The notes below the pieces were generated by a model, which saw only the letters and a program-made list of their open reading frames with translations, ran no database searches and was not told the origin of the DNA. 64,000 bases of DNA, taken from positions 1-64,000 of the forward strand of contig JAIQFT010000012.1 of NCBI GenBank assembly GCA_020073185.1, in the 5' to 3' direction. The position numbers and the translations under genes are program-made. Below are positions 1-10,309 of this stretch, in pieces. The stretch's first letter is position 1. Every line of letters begins with the position of its first letter. The stretch is from Terriglobia bacterium. GTDB taxonomy: Bacteria; Acidobacteriota; Terriglobia; Terriglobales; Acidobacteriaceae.

Positions 1-158
1 TCACCGATCCGGCGTCAACCCAGGTGATCCGCAAGACCTATTTGCCGTTGGGAGAGATCACGATCACCAAGTTGGATGATCTCTCGGCAGACGCGAAGGG
101 CGCGAGTGCGGAACAGTTGAAAGTCGGCGACGTTGCGACGGTAATCACCGCCGGCTGA
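1..158 (+). CDS. C-terminal fragment of an unidentified protein, cut by the window edge
   Basis: An open frame enters from the left edge (frame of base 3) and ends at the TGA at 156-158, giving about 51 residues that finish in LKVGDVATVITAG. I do not recognise a family. Its position just before a coiled-coil protein, a small protein and a tape-measure gene suggests a phage tail or virion protein. That is inference from neighbours only. Confidence 0.45.
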   Translation, partial: TDPASTQVIRKTYLPLGEITITKLDDLSADAKGASAEQLKVGDVATVITAG

Positions 159-224
159 GGGGCGCGAAGGGTGAAGAAACAGAGACGAGCAGTGGAAGCG
201 AGCAACACGGAGGAGGAGACGACA

Positions 225-1076
225 GTGGCGACGGTAAAGGAAATTCAAAGCCAGATCGAGGAATGGGAATCGCATCTCGCCCAGGTAGGCGAGTCGCAGC
301 AAAAAATTGAGTCGCGCGTTTCGGAACTGGAGACGGAGCGGCGCGGGCTGATCGTAGAGGCCAGGACAAAAAACAATGACGCGGCGAAAAAACGCATCGC
401 AGCCATCGCCGGCGAGCTTGACGCCGCCAACCGCGAACTGCGCGATGATGCCGATGCCGTGACCGAGTGCACCAATCGCCTGGAGCCCTTGCGCGCGGAG
501 TTGGCGTGGGCCAAGAAACTGGCGGAGCGCGAGCAGCTCCGAAAATTTGTTGCGGCACGCGCCGACCTGGACCGTCCCGCGCGCATCGGGAAACTGGTGC
601 GGGCTCTTGAGGAAGAGGTGGCGGGGTGGACGGCTGATAAGGCGGCGGTCGGGGACGCCCTGGTCGCCTTCGATTCCAGGCTCAAGGATGTGGCGACCGG
701 CATCCGGACCACATATCCCGACCCGGTGGGAATCAAGTACCTGTACCCGACAAAACAGTACCTGCAGAACTTCGAGAGCCAAGGACCGAAAATCTACGCC
801 GAGGCGCTGGCAGCGGTCGAGGCTCACTTGCTGCCCGGCGAGCCGGTGCCGTCCGATCGCCGCGCCTACCGCGCGGATAATCATTTCCATTTGCACGGCC
901 TGGAACTCTACCGCGGTGAGATCGTGTATCTGCTGCCCGAGCACGCGGCCTATTTCGTCAAGGAGGGGTTGTTGATTGAAGTGGCCGAGCCCGAAGCGAA
1001 GGCGACAGAGCCCGCCGTCACGCGCGATCCGCAGCCCGCGGCGGAGGGCAAGGGCAAGGTCAAGGTTTTCGTGTAG
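225..1076 (+). CDS. coiled-coil protein of a phage-like tail module
   Basis: About 283 residues. The start chosen is GTG 225, because AGGAGGAG at 211-218 sits six bases before it; an in-frame GTG at 171 would give 18 more residues but has a poor ribosome site. The first half is charged, heptad-rich coiled coil (IQSQIEEWESHLAQ onward). The second half is globular, with the segment PDPVGIKYLYPTKQYLQNF and a HFHLHGLELYRGEIVYLLPE stretch, followed by a low-complexity charged tail. I do not recognise the family. It lies between a truncated gene and a tape-measure gene in the same direction, so a structural or assembly role in a phage tail is plausible but unproven. Confidence 0.6.
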   Translation: MATVKEIQSQIEEWESHLAQVGESQQKIESRVSELETERRGLIVEARTKNNDAAKKRIAAIAGELDAANRELRDDADAVTECTNRLEPLRAELAWAKKLAEREQLRKFVAARADLDRPARIGKLVRALEEEVAGWTADKAAVGDALVAFDSRLKDVATGIRTTYPDPVGIKYLYPTKQYLQNFESQGPKIYAEALAAVEAHLLPGEPVPSDRRAYRADNHFHLHGLELYRGEIVYLLPEHAAYFVKEGLLIEVAEPEAKATEPAVTRDPQPAAEGKGKVKVFV

Positions 1077-1292
1077 GAACTTTTCAGCGGTAGAAGGGGC
1101 GCCCATGCTTCGCGCGCCCCTTGCTCCTCGCAGGCTACGCGAGGGCCGGGCTTCGCAGGCGCTGCGCGAGGCCCACAGAGGTACGGGGTTCTTCACCTCG
1201 AATGTTTTGATCGATTCGATTCGGGTGGAGGATCTCCATGTCACGAAAACACGCCCGCAATTTTCCATGATGCAGAGAGTGTAGAGTGCATC

Positions 1293-1646
1293 ATGGCGGT
1301 GGCGAACGCGATCGCAACGAGGAAGGTCCGCGTCCGCGACCTCCGCGCGATCGCACTTCCCAATCAGGCCGAGGCGCAAGCCATCTCCACGGCTCACCAG
1401 CAGATCTCGCCAACTTGTGCAGGTCAACCGCAGTTCGACCTGGCAGGCATTGGCGACAGCTCCGCCCGCACCTTGCTGGTGAAAGTTCGCCAGAGCGGAG
1501 GAGAGTACGTCGCCAGTTGTGCCGGCCGCGCACGCCGAGCCCATGGCACTACTCCCGCGGAAGCGATCGCGAAACTGCGCGCAGCAATTTATCCGCCCGA
1601 TGAACCGGAAGCGACGGCCGATTCACGCACCGGAGGAGCGGCGTAG
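1293..1646 (+). CDS. small hypothetical protein preceding the tape-measure gene
   Basis: 117 residues starting MAVANAIATRKVRVRDL and ending in an acidic/Ala tail; its stop lies two bases before the tape-measure ATG. The N-terminal residues VRVRDLRAIALPNQAEA look like the short tail-assembly proteins often found at this position in tailed phages, but no signature motif is visible. The 216 bases before it hold no convincing gene. The start has no strong Shine-Dalgarno sequence, so it is uncertain. Confidence 0.5.
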   Translation: MAVANAIATRKVRVRDLRAIALPNQAEAQAISTAHQQISPTCAGQPQFDLAGIGDSSARTLLVKVRQSGGEYVASCAGRARRAHGTTPAEAIAKLRAAIYPPDEPEATADSRTGGAA

Positions 1647-1648
1647 CC

Positions 1649-4286
1649 ATGCCCATTATTGGACTTAAGATCGAGCTCGACAACGAAGGGGCCGTCAAGG
1701 GGTTGCGTGCGTTCAACACCGAACTGGACGGGATGAAGACTCACGCCGTCGCCGGTGCAGCAGGCGCGAGCCAGGCCATGGGCGGCATCGATAAGAGCAC
1801 GCAGAGGTCAATCGATTCCGCGCGCTTGCTCGAAAGCACCTTCGGAGTGGCCCTGCCGCGCACGCTCACCAAGCTCATCAGTCAAAGCGAAGCCTTCGGG
1901 TCCGTGCTCTCCGCGGCGTTCAACGTTTCGGTGGTGGCGGCGTTGGGCGCGGCCGTGGTGGTGGTTGGGGAGAAGATCGCGGCGGCGGCGGTGGAACTCG
2001 GCGGCTACACCAAAGCGATGCAGGACGCTTACGCCGCCAACGTGAAGGCCAACAACGAGGAACTTGCCAATCCGAAGACCCTGGAGATCGCAAAGCAGAC
2101 GCTGTCGAGGATGCAACAACAGAAAAAAGCGAGTGACCAAGTTATTGCCAGCCAGATGAAGGAAGACGAACTCGTACAAGACTTCTTCGACTATGGGACC
2201 AGATCGCTCGCAACGGCCGCGCAGCGCGCCAAGTCCGAGGAGCAACTCCTAAAAACCGAGGAGGCGCGCATTCCGGTGGGGCAGAAGATGAACGAGCTGC
2301 AAATCCAGCTCGGTGTCGCCATGGCGCAGGCGCAAGGGAGAGTCGCGCAAGCTAAAGCCATCGGCCCGCTCCAGCAGATCGCGGCGGAGGAAAGCACGGC
2401 GCTGGCGGTGCTGAATGCGACCTATACCGGAGCCTTGCGCAAAACAACAATGTTCAGAGTTCTAGTCGAGGCCACCCAGCAGGAGGCGGCAGCGAAAGCC
2501 GCGAAGGCGTATCAGGATTTCCAGGTCAAACTGCGCGAGATGACCATCGGCGGTAGCGCGAAACTGGTCGAGGAGGGCAGCGCTGCGATTGCGAAGAAGG
2601 TGACCGCAGACTTCGTGGCTGAGCTGAAAAACGAGCAACAAGCCAGCGAGCAGGGGCTTCGGCTTATCGATCAGCGAAAGCAGGCCGAATACGACGCCGC
2701 AATCGCGATCGCGAACTACAACGGCGATTCGGTCAGCGCGATCGCTCTGCAGGAGCGGCAACGCGTCGAGGACACAATCGGCCATCTGCGCATGATCGGT
2801 GTGGCGGAACAGGATCTGCAGGCGCTGCGCATCCAGCTCAACGCAGGGGCGAACGTGAGGATCGCAGAGGAATTCCGGCGCACTACTCAAGACCTCGGCA
2901 GCCAACTCGGATCGTTGTTCGATGACATCGGCGGCGGCAACCTGGAGAAACGTCTGCTCACCAATTTCAAGAAGCTCACCTTCGAGATGATCGCGCAGTG
3001 GCTGCTGGCGACCAATGCCATGCGAGGCGGCATGGGATCGATCTTCTCGGACCTGGTCTTCGGATCGGGCTCCACGGCCGCGCAGTACTTCGGCGGTGCG
3101 GGCGGCATGATGGTTCCGGGCATGACTAATGCCGGTTTCGGGCCTGGCACGTTCGGCGGCTCGACAACTCAGGCGATGCAGATGCAGCAATGGCTCGGCG
3201 CACAGCAGGCGGGCCAGATGCAGCAATGGCTCGGCACACAGCAGGCGGGCCAGATGCAGCAGTGGCTCGGCGCGCAGCCCAGTGGCACGACGATGGACCA
3301 ATGGATTGGCGCGCAACCAAGCGGCACAACGTTGAGCAATCAGTTGCTCGGGATCGGCGGCCTGAACATCACACGCGCGCAGACCGGCATCGGGTTATTC
3401 AACAAGAGCACGCTCTCTGGCGCAGCTCCCCTGATGGCCGCGCTGCTGGGAGGAAAGCTCGGAGGCACGACAGGGATGCTCGGCGCCGGCCTGCTCACTG
3501 CGATGGCCATCGGCCCCAGCGCTGTAATCGGCGGGCTGAATTCCGTCGCTGTCTCGCTCGGCAACGCGCTCGGCATTAGCGCCGGCGCGGCCGCCGGCCT
3601 GATGACCGGCGTTGGCGCTGGGCTCTTCGGCTTTGGAATTGGCCAACAATACGGAAAGCTGCCTGGCACCATCAGTGGCGGCGCCAGCGGGGCGCTGCTC
3701 GGCCTTGCGTTCGGCGGCCCGATCGGCGCGGTGATAGGCGGAATCATCGGACTGCTCGGCGGCTTGTTCGGCGGACTGTTCGGCGGATCGCAACGGCGGA
3801 AGCAGGCCGAACAGTACGCGCAGGCGCAGTTGGCGGAGATCGACTCGTTGCCGCCTTCAAGAGTTTCCAAATCGATTATGCCTCCGCCAGCAGCCAACTG
3901 AAAGAGATGCGCACGAACGCGCAGCAGGAACTCGGCAAGCTGAAGGGCGAAGGCAACAAGGTCTTCAACCGCACGCTGGCGCCGAAGATCGATAGCGCGC
4001 TGTCGGAGATCGAAGGGCTGAACAAGGAGCGCGAGCGGCGCATGGGGCTGGTTTTCGGGCCACCGGAATTTCAGGCAGGCGGCTACACCGGCAACGTGCC
4101 GTGGATGGGAGGTTGGGGACTTCCGCGCGGCGCCGCCGGCGTCGTGCATCCGCGCGAGTTCGTTTCCACCGAACAAGCTACCGCGCGCTTCCGGACGCAG
4201 CCAGCTTCGTTGATCTGCTCAATCGCCACGGCTGGGAGGCGATCAAGAGAATGGGGCGGCGCGATGCGCAGGAGGGGCGCCGATAA
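1649..4286 (+). pseudogene. phage tail tape-measure protein gene, broken by two frameshifts
   Basis: The first frame (1649-3901) encodes 750 residues: an N-terminal alpha/beta start (MPIIGLKIELDNEG), long helical stretches, four Trp-containing repeats near residues 511-560, then a Gly/Ala-rich hydrophobic region typical of tape-measure proteins. After about base 3845 the sensible reading moves to another frame: AAFKSFQIDYASASSQLKEM and on to AGGYTGN and VVHPREFVSTEQ, a classic tape-measure C-terminus. Near 4175 it moves again, to LPDAASFVDLLNRHGWEAIK ending at the TAA at 4284-4286. Both shifts are of the -1 type, as if one base had been lost each time (the first fits TTGG reduced to TTG near 3850). 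No slippery heptamer is obvious, so decay or assembly error is likelier than programmed frameshifting. Confidence 0.75.
3179..3325 (+). repeat. 36-bp tandem repeat inside the tape-measure gene
   Basis: Three near-identical 36-base units begin at 3179, 3215 and 3251, followed by a diverged fourth. Each encodes QMQQWLGAQQAG or a variant. Periodic aromatic residues are common in tape-measure proteins, whose length sets tail length. Confidence 0.8.
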
Positions 4287-4309
4287 ATGGGATCGGGTCA
4301 GAGGGAATT

Positions 4310-4573
4310 GTGAACATACGACGGCACGGCATGACCTTGAACGCGAGAGCCTCGCGCGTCAGCCGCCGGCTGCATCCTGATCCTTCACTGCTGCCCGCAT
4401 CGGGCCTTGAATCGCGGCGAATTCTCATTCGGGACGCTGCGGCAATCCTTGGCTGCTCGCGTTCGGTCGTTCGTCGGTTACTCAACGATGGAATGCTTCA
4501 CGGGCGAAGGTTCACTGATCGCGGGATAGGTGTGACGCGGGAGTCGCTGGTCGAGCGAAGAAGAAGAGGATGA
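4310..4573 (+). CDS. excisionase-like small HTH DNA-binding protein
   Basis: 87 residues from GTG 4310 (GAGGGA just upstream), or 80 from ATG 4331. The region RILIRDAAAILGCSRSVVRR followed by LLNDGMLHGRRF is the helix-turn-helix and wing pattern of the HTH_17/excisionase-MerR-like family: helix, turn, recognition helix SRSVVRRLLN, then a basic wing. Such proteins bind DNA in phage excision or as small regulators. It sits 24 bases after the broken tape-measure gene, which fits the edge of a decayed prophage. No integrase is visible in the window. Confidence 0.55.
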   Translation: MNIRRHGMTLNARASRVSRRLHPDPSLLPASGLESRRILIRDAAAILGCSRSVVRRLLNDGMLHGRRFTDRGIGVTRESLVERRRRG

Positions 4574-5551
4574 ACGGGTCAACCTCTTCGCGCATCGCCG
4601 GCAAAAGGTCAGCAGGCGCCCACAGATACTCGTGCGCACGATGGGACGCGAGGCGGGCCGTTAGTAGGACGGTGTGCTCCACGCGCCGGGCGCGCGAATC
4701 GTCGGCTGCGCAACGCCGGCTGCCGGCGGCGATCAGAACTGAGTGCTCTTTGTGGAGGGCCGCGCAGCAGCGCACGAGCGCGGTTTAGTCTCGGCGTTGC
4801 GATGAAGGCATTGCGCGCCTTCGGATGCGAAGGCAGTTGCACGCCTTCGACTGAGAAAGCTGGAGAGGCTGACGCGGTAGCACGCTGATTGCCACTCGGC
4901 TGCGCGCGGGTAGCTCGTCGGTTTTGGAGCCGCGTCTCAGAAGCCGGCGCGGTCGTGTGTCTGCCCGACTTCAGCCTGTGCCGTTCTCAAATAGCTCCAA
5001 CACGTTCTCAAATACCGGCATCACTTAGTGACAAATAGCGATTGCGGCCCTACCCTTGATGGTTCCTTCAACGACTCTTGCCAGCATAACGTCTCTCCTT
5101 TCCGAGAAAACGGTTGGGAAGCGCCCAGCGCATGGGAGCAGTTGGAAGCCGGCTCGCCAATCCCGGAGCGCGGCGGGGAGATTGGCTCAACCGCGGTTAG
5201 TGAGTGCTCTTACCGGTCGAAAACGACCGGCCCACATCGGATCAAGGTGGCAGAAATTATACGCCGCTGGACCGCGTCGGCACTCGGGGAATTTTTTCCG
5301 AATCCGTCCCAAAACTGCAAGATTTCGGGTGACATCCCAGGGTCTCTTCCGGCAACAAACAATTGACTTCGAGCGGCTTTGTTGTACTATCCGGGAGCTA
5401 ATCAGGCTGTCATATGCAGTACAAGGCTGGCCGGATGGAAGTGGACTGAAAACGGGACACTTCCGGCGGATATCCTCCCCCGTAAACCGAACTTTGCAAT
5501 CGCTCCGCGACGACGGAAGAGCTGCGTCCAGAGCGGGAGCGCAGGTGTGCG
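4574..5551. other. non-coding stretch between phage remnant and beta-barrel operon
   Basis: No reading frame here has convincing composition or start signals. It contains a 12-base direct repeat (CGTTCTCAAATA at 4982-4993 and 5003-5014) and, near its end, a good sigma70-type promoter. It may hold further prophage debris, but nothing recognisable. Confidence 0.5.
5363..5390 (+). promoter_or_regulatory. candidate sigma70 promoter for the barrel-cyclase-FecR operon
   Basis: TTGACT at 5363-5368 and TACTAT at 5385-5390 are separated by 16 bases. This is the best hexamer pair upstream of the gene at 5552 and leaves a leader of about 155 bases. Prediction from sequence only. Confidence 0.4.
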
Positions 5552-7897
5552 ATGCGATTCTTCCGAGCCCTAAATTGTGCTCTCATCCTGGCGGTAATGG
5601 CCGCCGCAATTACTTCCTCCGCGCAGACGGGGAGTTCGCAAGGGTCTTCCCAGCAGCAGCCCGGACAGGCGTCGGAGAACCCCATCCAGGAGGCGACGAA
5701 GCCCACGTCGCTGAGCCAGCAACAACAAGACCAACCGCAGCGACAGGCGGAAGCGGCGCGGGAACATCAGCCCACGTTCGACACCGGCGGCGCTGGCGCG
5801 GGCCAGCAAGACCAGGAATTGGGGGAAGTGCGGCTGATGACGCGCTACTCCGACATCAATTCCGGCAGCCCGCAGGGACTTGCGCGCTCCTTCCACAACC
5901 AGGGCGAGAACGATCTGGCCGAGTTCAATTTTTTCCTCGATCGCAACCTGTTCAGCACCGGACACCGCTTCCAGTTCCTGACCATGTTCCGCGGTACCGA
6001 CGACACCAGCATTGATCCCGAGCGCAACAGCATCCAGAAGGGTCTGGTGCGCATTTACGGGCCGCGCGATGAGTACATCTTCGGCGACGCGCTGGTGAAC
6101 TACTCGCGGCTCACGTTCAACCAGAACATCAAGGGCGTGTCGGCGTCGTGGAAACTCGGAAAGAAATGGAAGATGTCGGCCACGGGCGGGGTGTTTATCG
6201 ACCGCTGGGGATCGCTATTCAAGGACCAGCCGATGAACCAACCGGGTTTCGCCATTGACTCGAATACCAGAACTTTCCTGATTGACCCGGTCACCGGCGC
6301 CAAGATTCCGATCATTAGCGGGTGCCAGCCGCCGTTCTTTCCAACGCCGAGCAACTTCGTGCAGTCCAACGACGCGCTGTGCGGCCGCCCGTTTACGGCG
6401 GTAGTCAGCGGCGCCCGGCTGGAGTATGCCTTCACGCGCGATTCGGCCATCGGCTTCAATTTTTCCAGCAGCAACGACCTGGTGGACACGCGCGCTCCGC
6501 TGGCGGTGGGCACACCTGCGCCGTTCCCCTCGCCGCAACCCGCGACCAACAAGGTCGGCTCGATTGACTTCAAGTACCAGACCAGGGGCCTGCGCATGGA
6601 CGGCGAGTTCGCTTACTCAGCGACAAACTTCGACCGGCGCCCGCAACCGTGTGCCGGAGCGCCGACCGTGGTGCCGCCCGCGGGGCACACCATTTTCCCC
6701 TGCGACAGCCGCATGTCCAACGCCGGATTGGGAGTGCAGGACGACTGGGGGGCGCGGTTCGAAGCGGCCTATCGCTACAAAAAGCTGAACTTCCGCACTT
6801 CCTACGTGCGCTACCAGCCGAACTTTGCCGCGCTCAACGCGCGCCAGATCTCGGACTTGCAAGACTTCCTGTTCCGCGTTTCTCTTGACGCGCTGCCCTG
6901 GCTGACGATGGATGGCACGGCGCGCCGCAACAACAACAACCTGAAAAACCAGCAGGCTTTTGAAACTACGATCTGGGGACCGGAAGGGCGGCTGATCTTC
7001 CACGACCTGTCGTTCTACCGCCGCGCCTCGCTGGAAGTCGGGTATCGCCACCGCATTATTGACGGCTCTACACCAGCCATTCCGCTGCAATTCGATGCCA
7101 CGACGAACCTGTTCGCACCTACGCCGACCACCGGCTGCAGCTTTAGCCCAACGTTGACCGGTCCGATGGTCTGCATTGACCGCTCCCTGCGCCAGCCCTA
7201 CGTGGAACTGACTCTGCCGATCAGCACCACGTTCCTCACCGTGGGTTACGAGCGGCGTCAGTCGGTGGACCGGCTGAAGGTGGGGCAGTCTAACAATACC
7301 GACCGCTACTACTTCGGGTTCCGCGGCATTTACGATTTCGGCGGCTGGCACCTCAGCCCTACCATCCGCTACGAACTGGAGCGGCAGAACCACCGCCTGG
7401 ATCAGGACACGTTTCTCGGTCTGCCGCCCAACCAAGCGCAGTATTTGAACCCGCTGCAGTTGCTCTACCTGGACCACGACACCAACCGCCTGGGGACGGT
7501 GACGGTGTACGTGGAGGCGCCGCGCTGGTTCATCCTGGAGGCGGGCTTCCGCGACACCTCGGCGACCATCACCGTTCCAGCGACGCTCACAGTCCCGTGC
7601 ACCGCGGCAACGACGCCGCCCTGCGCCGCCGGGCAGTCAACCATCAACCAGGTGGTCAACGGCGCCAGCGGCTACAGCCGGCCGTCGTTCCGGGTGGCGC
7701 TGACCTACAAGCTGATGAACGACGAAAACAAGGTGCTGATCTTCTCCTTCGAGCGCAACAACAACTTCTACTTCGGTCCGCCGACGTCCAGCGACCCGGT
7801 AGGATTCCCGCCGCGCGGAGTGCTCAACCCGCTGAACTTCGATGAGCGGATTGCGGGCGTGACTTTCGTCTACAAGTTCGGGAAACGGGGCAGATGA
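5552..7897 (+). CDS. secreted outer-membrane beta-barrel-like protein
   Basis: 781 residues. Residues 1-24 (MRFFRALNCALILAVMAAAI then SSAQ) form a signal peptide. A Gln/Ser-rich low-complexity segment follows to about residue 90. From about residue 95 the protein alternates polar and aromatic residues in short strand-like segments (EFNFFLDRNLF, RFQFLTMFRG, EYIFGDALVNYSRLTF) and ends with VTFVYKFGKRGR, as expected of a large beta-barrel. No plug or TonB box was seen. The stop overlaps the ATG of the CHASE2 cyclase (ATGA), so the two are translationally coupled. The cargo or partner is unknown; location next to a FecR protein suggests cell-envelope sensing or export. The barrel call rests on strand pattern, not a named family. 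Confidence 0.65.
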   Translation: MRFFRALNCALILAVMAAAITSSAQTGSSQGSSQQQPGQASENPIQEATKPTSLSQQQQDQPQRQAEAAREHQPTFDTGGAGAGQQDQELGEVRLMTRYSDINSGSPQGLARSFHNQGENDLAEFNFFLDRNLFSTGHRFQFLTMFRGTDDTSIDPERNSIQKGLVRIYGPRDEYIFGDALVNYSRLTFNQNIKGVSASWKLGKKWKMSATGGVFIDRWGSLFKDQPMNQPGFAIDSNTRTFLIDPVTGAKIPIISGCQPPFFPTPSNFVQSNDALCGRPFTAVVSGARLEYAFTRDSAIGFNFSSSNDLVDTRAPLAVGTPAPFPSPQPATNKVGSIDFKYQTRGLRMDGEFAYSATNFDRRPQPCAGAPTVVPPAGHTIFPCDSRMSNAGLGVQDDWGARFEAAYRYKKLNFRTSYVRYQPNFAALNARQISDLQDFLFRVSLDALPWLTMDGTARRNNNNLKNQQAFETTIWGPEGRLIFHDLSFYRRASLEVGYRHRIIDGSTPAIPLQFDATTNLFAPTPTTGCSFSPTLTGPMVCIDRSLRQPYVELTLPISTTFLTVGYERRQSVDRLKVGQSNNTDRYYFGFRGIYDFGGWHLSPTIRYELERQNHRLDQDTFLGLPPNQAQYLNPLQLLYLDHDTNRLGTVTVYVEAPRWFILEAGFRDTSATITVPATLTVPCTAATTPPCAAGQSTINQVVNGASGYSRPSFRVALTYKLMNDENKVLIFSFERNNNFYFGPPTSSDPVGFPPRGVLNPLNFDERIAGVTFVYKFGKRGR

Positions 7898-10308
7898 ATC
7901 CGGTCCTGAAAAAGATCGCAGAGCTGTGGGGAAAGTTTGCCGACCTGGTCGGACGCGTGCCGGCCAAGCGCGTGGACATGGGGATCGCTCTGCTGGTGAC
8001 GCTGCTGGCGATGGTGGTGTACGTGTATGTTACGACCGGCCTGAATCGCCGAGCGGCGCTGAGTTTCCTGCAGACGAGCGAGCTGCGCTCGCTGGACGCG
8101 CGATTCAAAGCACGCGGAGCGAGACAGCAATGCCCCGGACGGTCCGCCGAGCGGGGTTGCATCGATGACCGGATCGTCATCGTCGCTTTGGACGAAAAGA
8201 CGCTGCAGAAGGTCGGGTCCTTCCCCATCGCGCGCAATTACTACGGCAAAACGGTGGATCAGTTGGTAGCCGGGGGGGCGCGGGTCATCGGATTTGACTA
8301 CGACTTCCCGACGCCGGAGAAAAACTCGGCGGTGGAGGCGCTGAAGAAACTGGAGTCGGAGATCGGCGGCGCGGCTTCGCCGACGGTACTGGAGAAGATC
8401 CGCGCCATCGAGCGCACCAGCGACAACGATGCCATCCTGGCCGATTCCCTCAAGCGCGCCGGCAACGTGGTGCTCGGCCACATTTTCCTCGATGAAGAGC
8501 GCGCCAAGGCCATGGACGCCAAGGCGGCCGAGGACTATTACAACATCCTGTGGGGCCATCCCTTCCCGCAGATGATCAAGGCCAAGGCCGGCCGCGACTT
8601 CGATCTTAATAAAGCCTGGGACGATCCCACCCGGGGACACGAAGGGCCGGTGATGTTCGGCATTGAATCGAACATCCGGCTGATCGCGGAGGCCGCCCGC
8701 TCGTATGGCTTTTTCAACTACATCCCCGACCGTGACGGCATCTACCGGCGCGCCCCCAGCCTGATGCGCTACCGCGACCGCGAATGGTTCCCTTCGCTTC
8801 CGGCAGAAATGCTGAAAGTGTACGAGAACATCAAAGACCAAAGCGAAGTCGCCTACATCAATGACAACGGGATGGAGCGGCTGGAACTGGGGCCGCATAC
8901 CTACGCCACCGAGCCCGACGGCACCTTTCTGATCAATTTTGCGGGTCCGTTTAGGACCTATCCGCACTACTCGATGGCCGATGTGATGGACGGCACGGTC
9001 CCGCCCTCCACGTTCCAGGGAAAGATCGTGCTCATGGGGCCCACCGCCATCGGCATCGGCGATCTTCGCCCCATGCCATTCCAGAGCAGCGACTACATGG
9101 GAGTCGAGCTGCATGCCAACGTGCTCGACAACATGCTGAACAACGACATCGCCGGGCGCGGTTTCCTGAAGCGCGGGATCAACCAGGAGATCATCGACAT
9201 CGTGTTCATCCTGATCTTCGGCATCGGGATGGGCTACCTGTTCGCGCGCCTGAAGCCCCTGCACTCGACGTTTTCCGTGATCGCGGCGCTGGTGGCGTTT
9301 TTCGGGATCTGCTACTTCGCCTTCACGCACTGGGGGATGTGGCTGTACCTGGTGATCCCGGCGGGCGCGCTGGTGGTGAACTACGGCGCCATTACCAGCT
9401 TCCGCATGGTGTTTGAAGAGCGCGAAAAGCGCAAGGTGCGCAAAACGTTCGAACGCTACGTGTCGCCGGGCGTCATCCGGCTGATCGAACAGGACCCCAA
9501 GAAATACTTCAAGGCGGGCGGCGAGTCGAAGGAGCTGACCATCATGTTCAGCGACATCCGCTCCTTCACCGCGATTTCCGAAGGGCTCACGCCGGACGCG
9601 CTGGTGGCGCTGCTGAACGAATACCTGGGCGAGATGACCGACATCCTGTTCACGCGCTGGGGCACATTGGACAAGTACATCGGCGACGCGGTGATGGCGT
9701 TCTGGGGATCGCCCTTCCCGCAGGACGACCACGCGGTGCGCGCCTGCCACGCCGCGCTCGACATGAGCAAGCGGTTGGAAGAGCTCAACCTGAAGTGGGA
9801 AGTGCAAGGCAAGAAGCCGCTCAGCATCGGCATCGGGATCAACACTGGGCAGGTGAACGTCGGGAATATGGGGTCCAGCCGGCGATTCTCGTGGACGGTG
9901 ATGGGCGACCCGGTGAATCTGGCGTCGCGCCTGGAAGGGCAAAACAAGGAATACCATACGGCGCGAATCATCAGTGAATTCACCTACGCGCAGGTGAAAG
10001 ACCGCTACGTGTGCCGCGACCTTGACCGCATCCGGGTGAAGGGCAAGCTGAAGCCGGTGAAGATTTATGAGCTCATGGATTTCGCGAAAAACGCACCCAG
10101 GCACAGCGACCTGCTAGAGCGCTGGAACGACGCGCACGGCGCTTTCTATCGCGGGGCATGGGACGAGGCGGTACAGAAGTTCGAGGCCTTGTTGGGCAGC
10201 TATCCCGATGACGGTCCGACGGAGACCTTCCTGAAGCGGGCTTACGACTACTACAAGGAGCATCCGGCGAGCGACTGGGACGGCGTGTACGTGGCCAAGA
10301 CCAAGTGA
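7894..10308 (+). CDS. CHASE2-domain class III adenylate cyclase
   Basis: 804 residues. TM1 spans about 30-48. A long extracytoplasmic CHASE2 sensor runs from about 60 to 415 (IVIVALDEKTLQKVG, GARVIGFDYDF, GKIVLMGPTAIGIGD). Three TM helices lie at about 430-515, and then a cytoplasmic cyclase domain. The metal-binding aspartates are visible at FSDIRSF (Asp554) and YIGDAV (Asp598). Lys594 and Thr668 sit at the purine-specifying positions, the pattern of class IIIb adenylate cyclases, so cAMP is the likely product. A short TPR-like tail ends the protein. It overlaps the upstream barrel gene by 4 bases and is followed by a FecR protein. CHASE2 and FecR genes are often neighbours in cyanobacteria and acidobacteria. 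The sensed signal is unknown. Confidence 0.88.
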   Translation: MNPVLKKIAELWGKFADLVGRVPAKRVDMGIALLVTLLAMVVYVYVTTGLNRRAALSFLQTSELRSLDARFKARGARQQCPGRSAERGCIDDRIVIVALDEKTLQKVGSFPIARNYYGKTVDQLVAGGARVIGFDYDFPTPEKNSAVEALKKLESEIGGAASPTVLEKIRAIERTSDNDAILADSLKRAGNVVLGHIFLDEERAKAMDAKAAEDYYNILWGHPFPQMIKAKAGRDFDLNKAWDDPTRGHEGPVMFGIESNIRLIAEAARSYGFFNYIPDRDGIYRRAPSLMRYRDREWFPSLPAEMLKVYENIKDQSEVAYINDNGMERLELGPHTYATEPDGTFLINFAGPFRTYPHYSMADVMDGTVPPSTFQGKIVLMGPTAIGIGDLRPMPFQSSDYMGVELHANVLDNMLNNDIAGRGFLKRGINQEIIDIVFILIFGIGMGYLFARLKPLHSTFSVIAALVAFFGICYFAFTHWGMWLYLVIPAGALVVNYGAITSFRMVFEEREKRKVRKTFERYVSPGVIRLIEQDPKKYFKAGGESKELTIMFSDIRSFTAISEGLTPDALVALLNEYLGEMTDILFTRWGTLDKYIGDAVMAFWGSPFPQDDHAVRACHAALDMSKRLEELNLKWEVQGKKPLSIGIGINTGQVNVGNMGSSRRFSWTVMGDPVNLASRLEGQNKEYHTARIISEFTYAQVKDRYVCRDLDRIRVKGKLKPVKIYELMDFAKNAPRHSDLLERWNDAHGAFYRGAWDEAVQKFEALLGSYPDDGPTETFLKRAYDYYKEHPASDWDGVYVAKTK

Positions 10309-10309
10309 C

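Noticed and set aside
15-1544. 509-codon minus-strand open frame over the phage module
   Set aside because: It lies antisense to three plus-strand frames with better starts and composition; it is a high-GC shadow.
3838-3906. Programmed -1 frameshift in the tape-measure gene
   Set aside because: No slippery heptamer or downstream structure is obvious, and a second shift follows; decay or sequencing error is simpler.
4570-5366. Small plus-strand frames in the gap after the phage remnant
   Set aside because: No ribosome sites, Arg/Ser-rich composition and no recognisable features.
7870-10104. 744-codon minus-strand frame opposite the cyclase
   Set aside because: Antisense shadow of a clear CHASE2-cyclase; Arg/His/Val-rich composition is typical of reverse frames.
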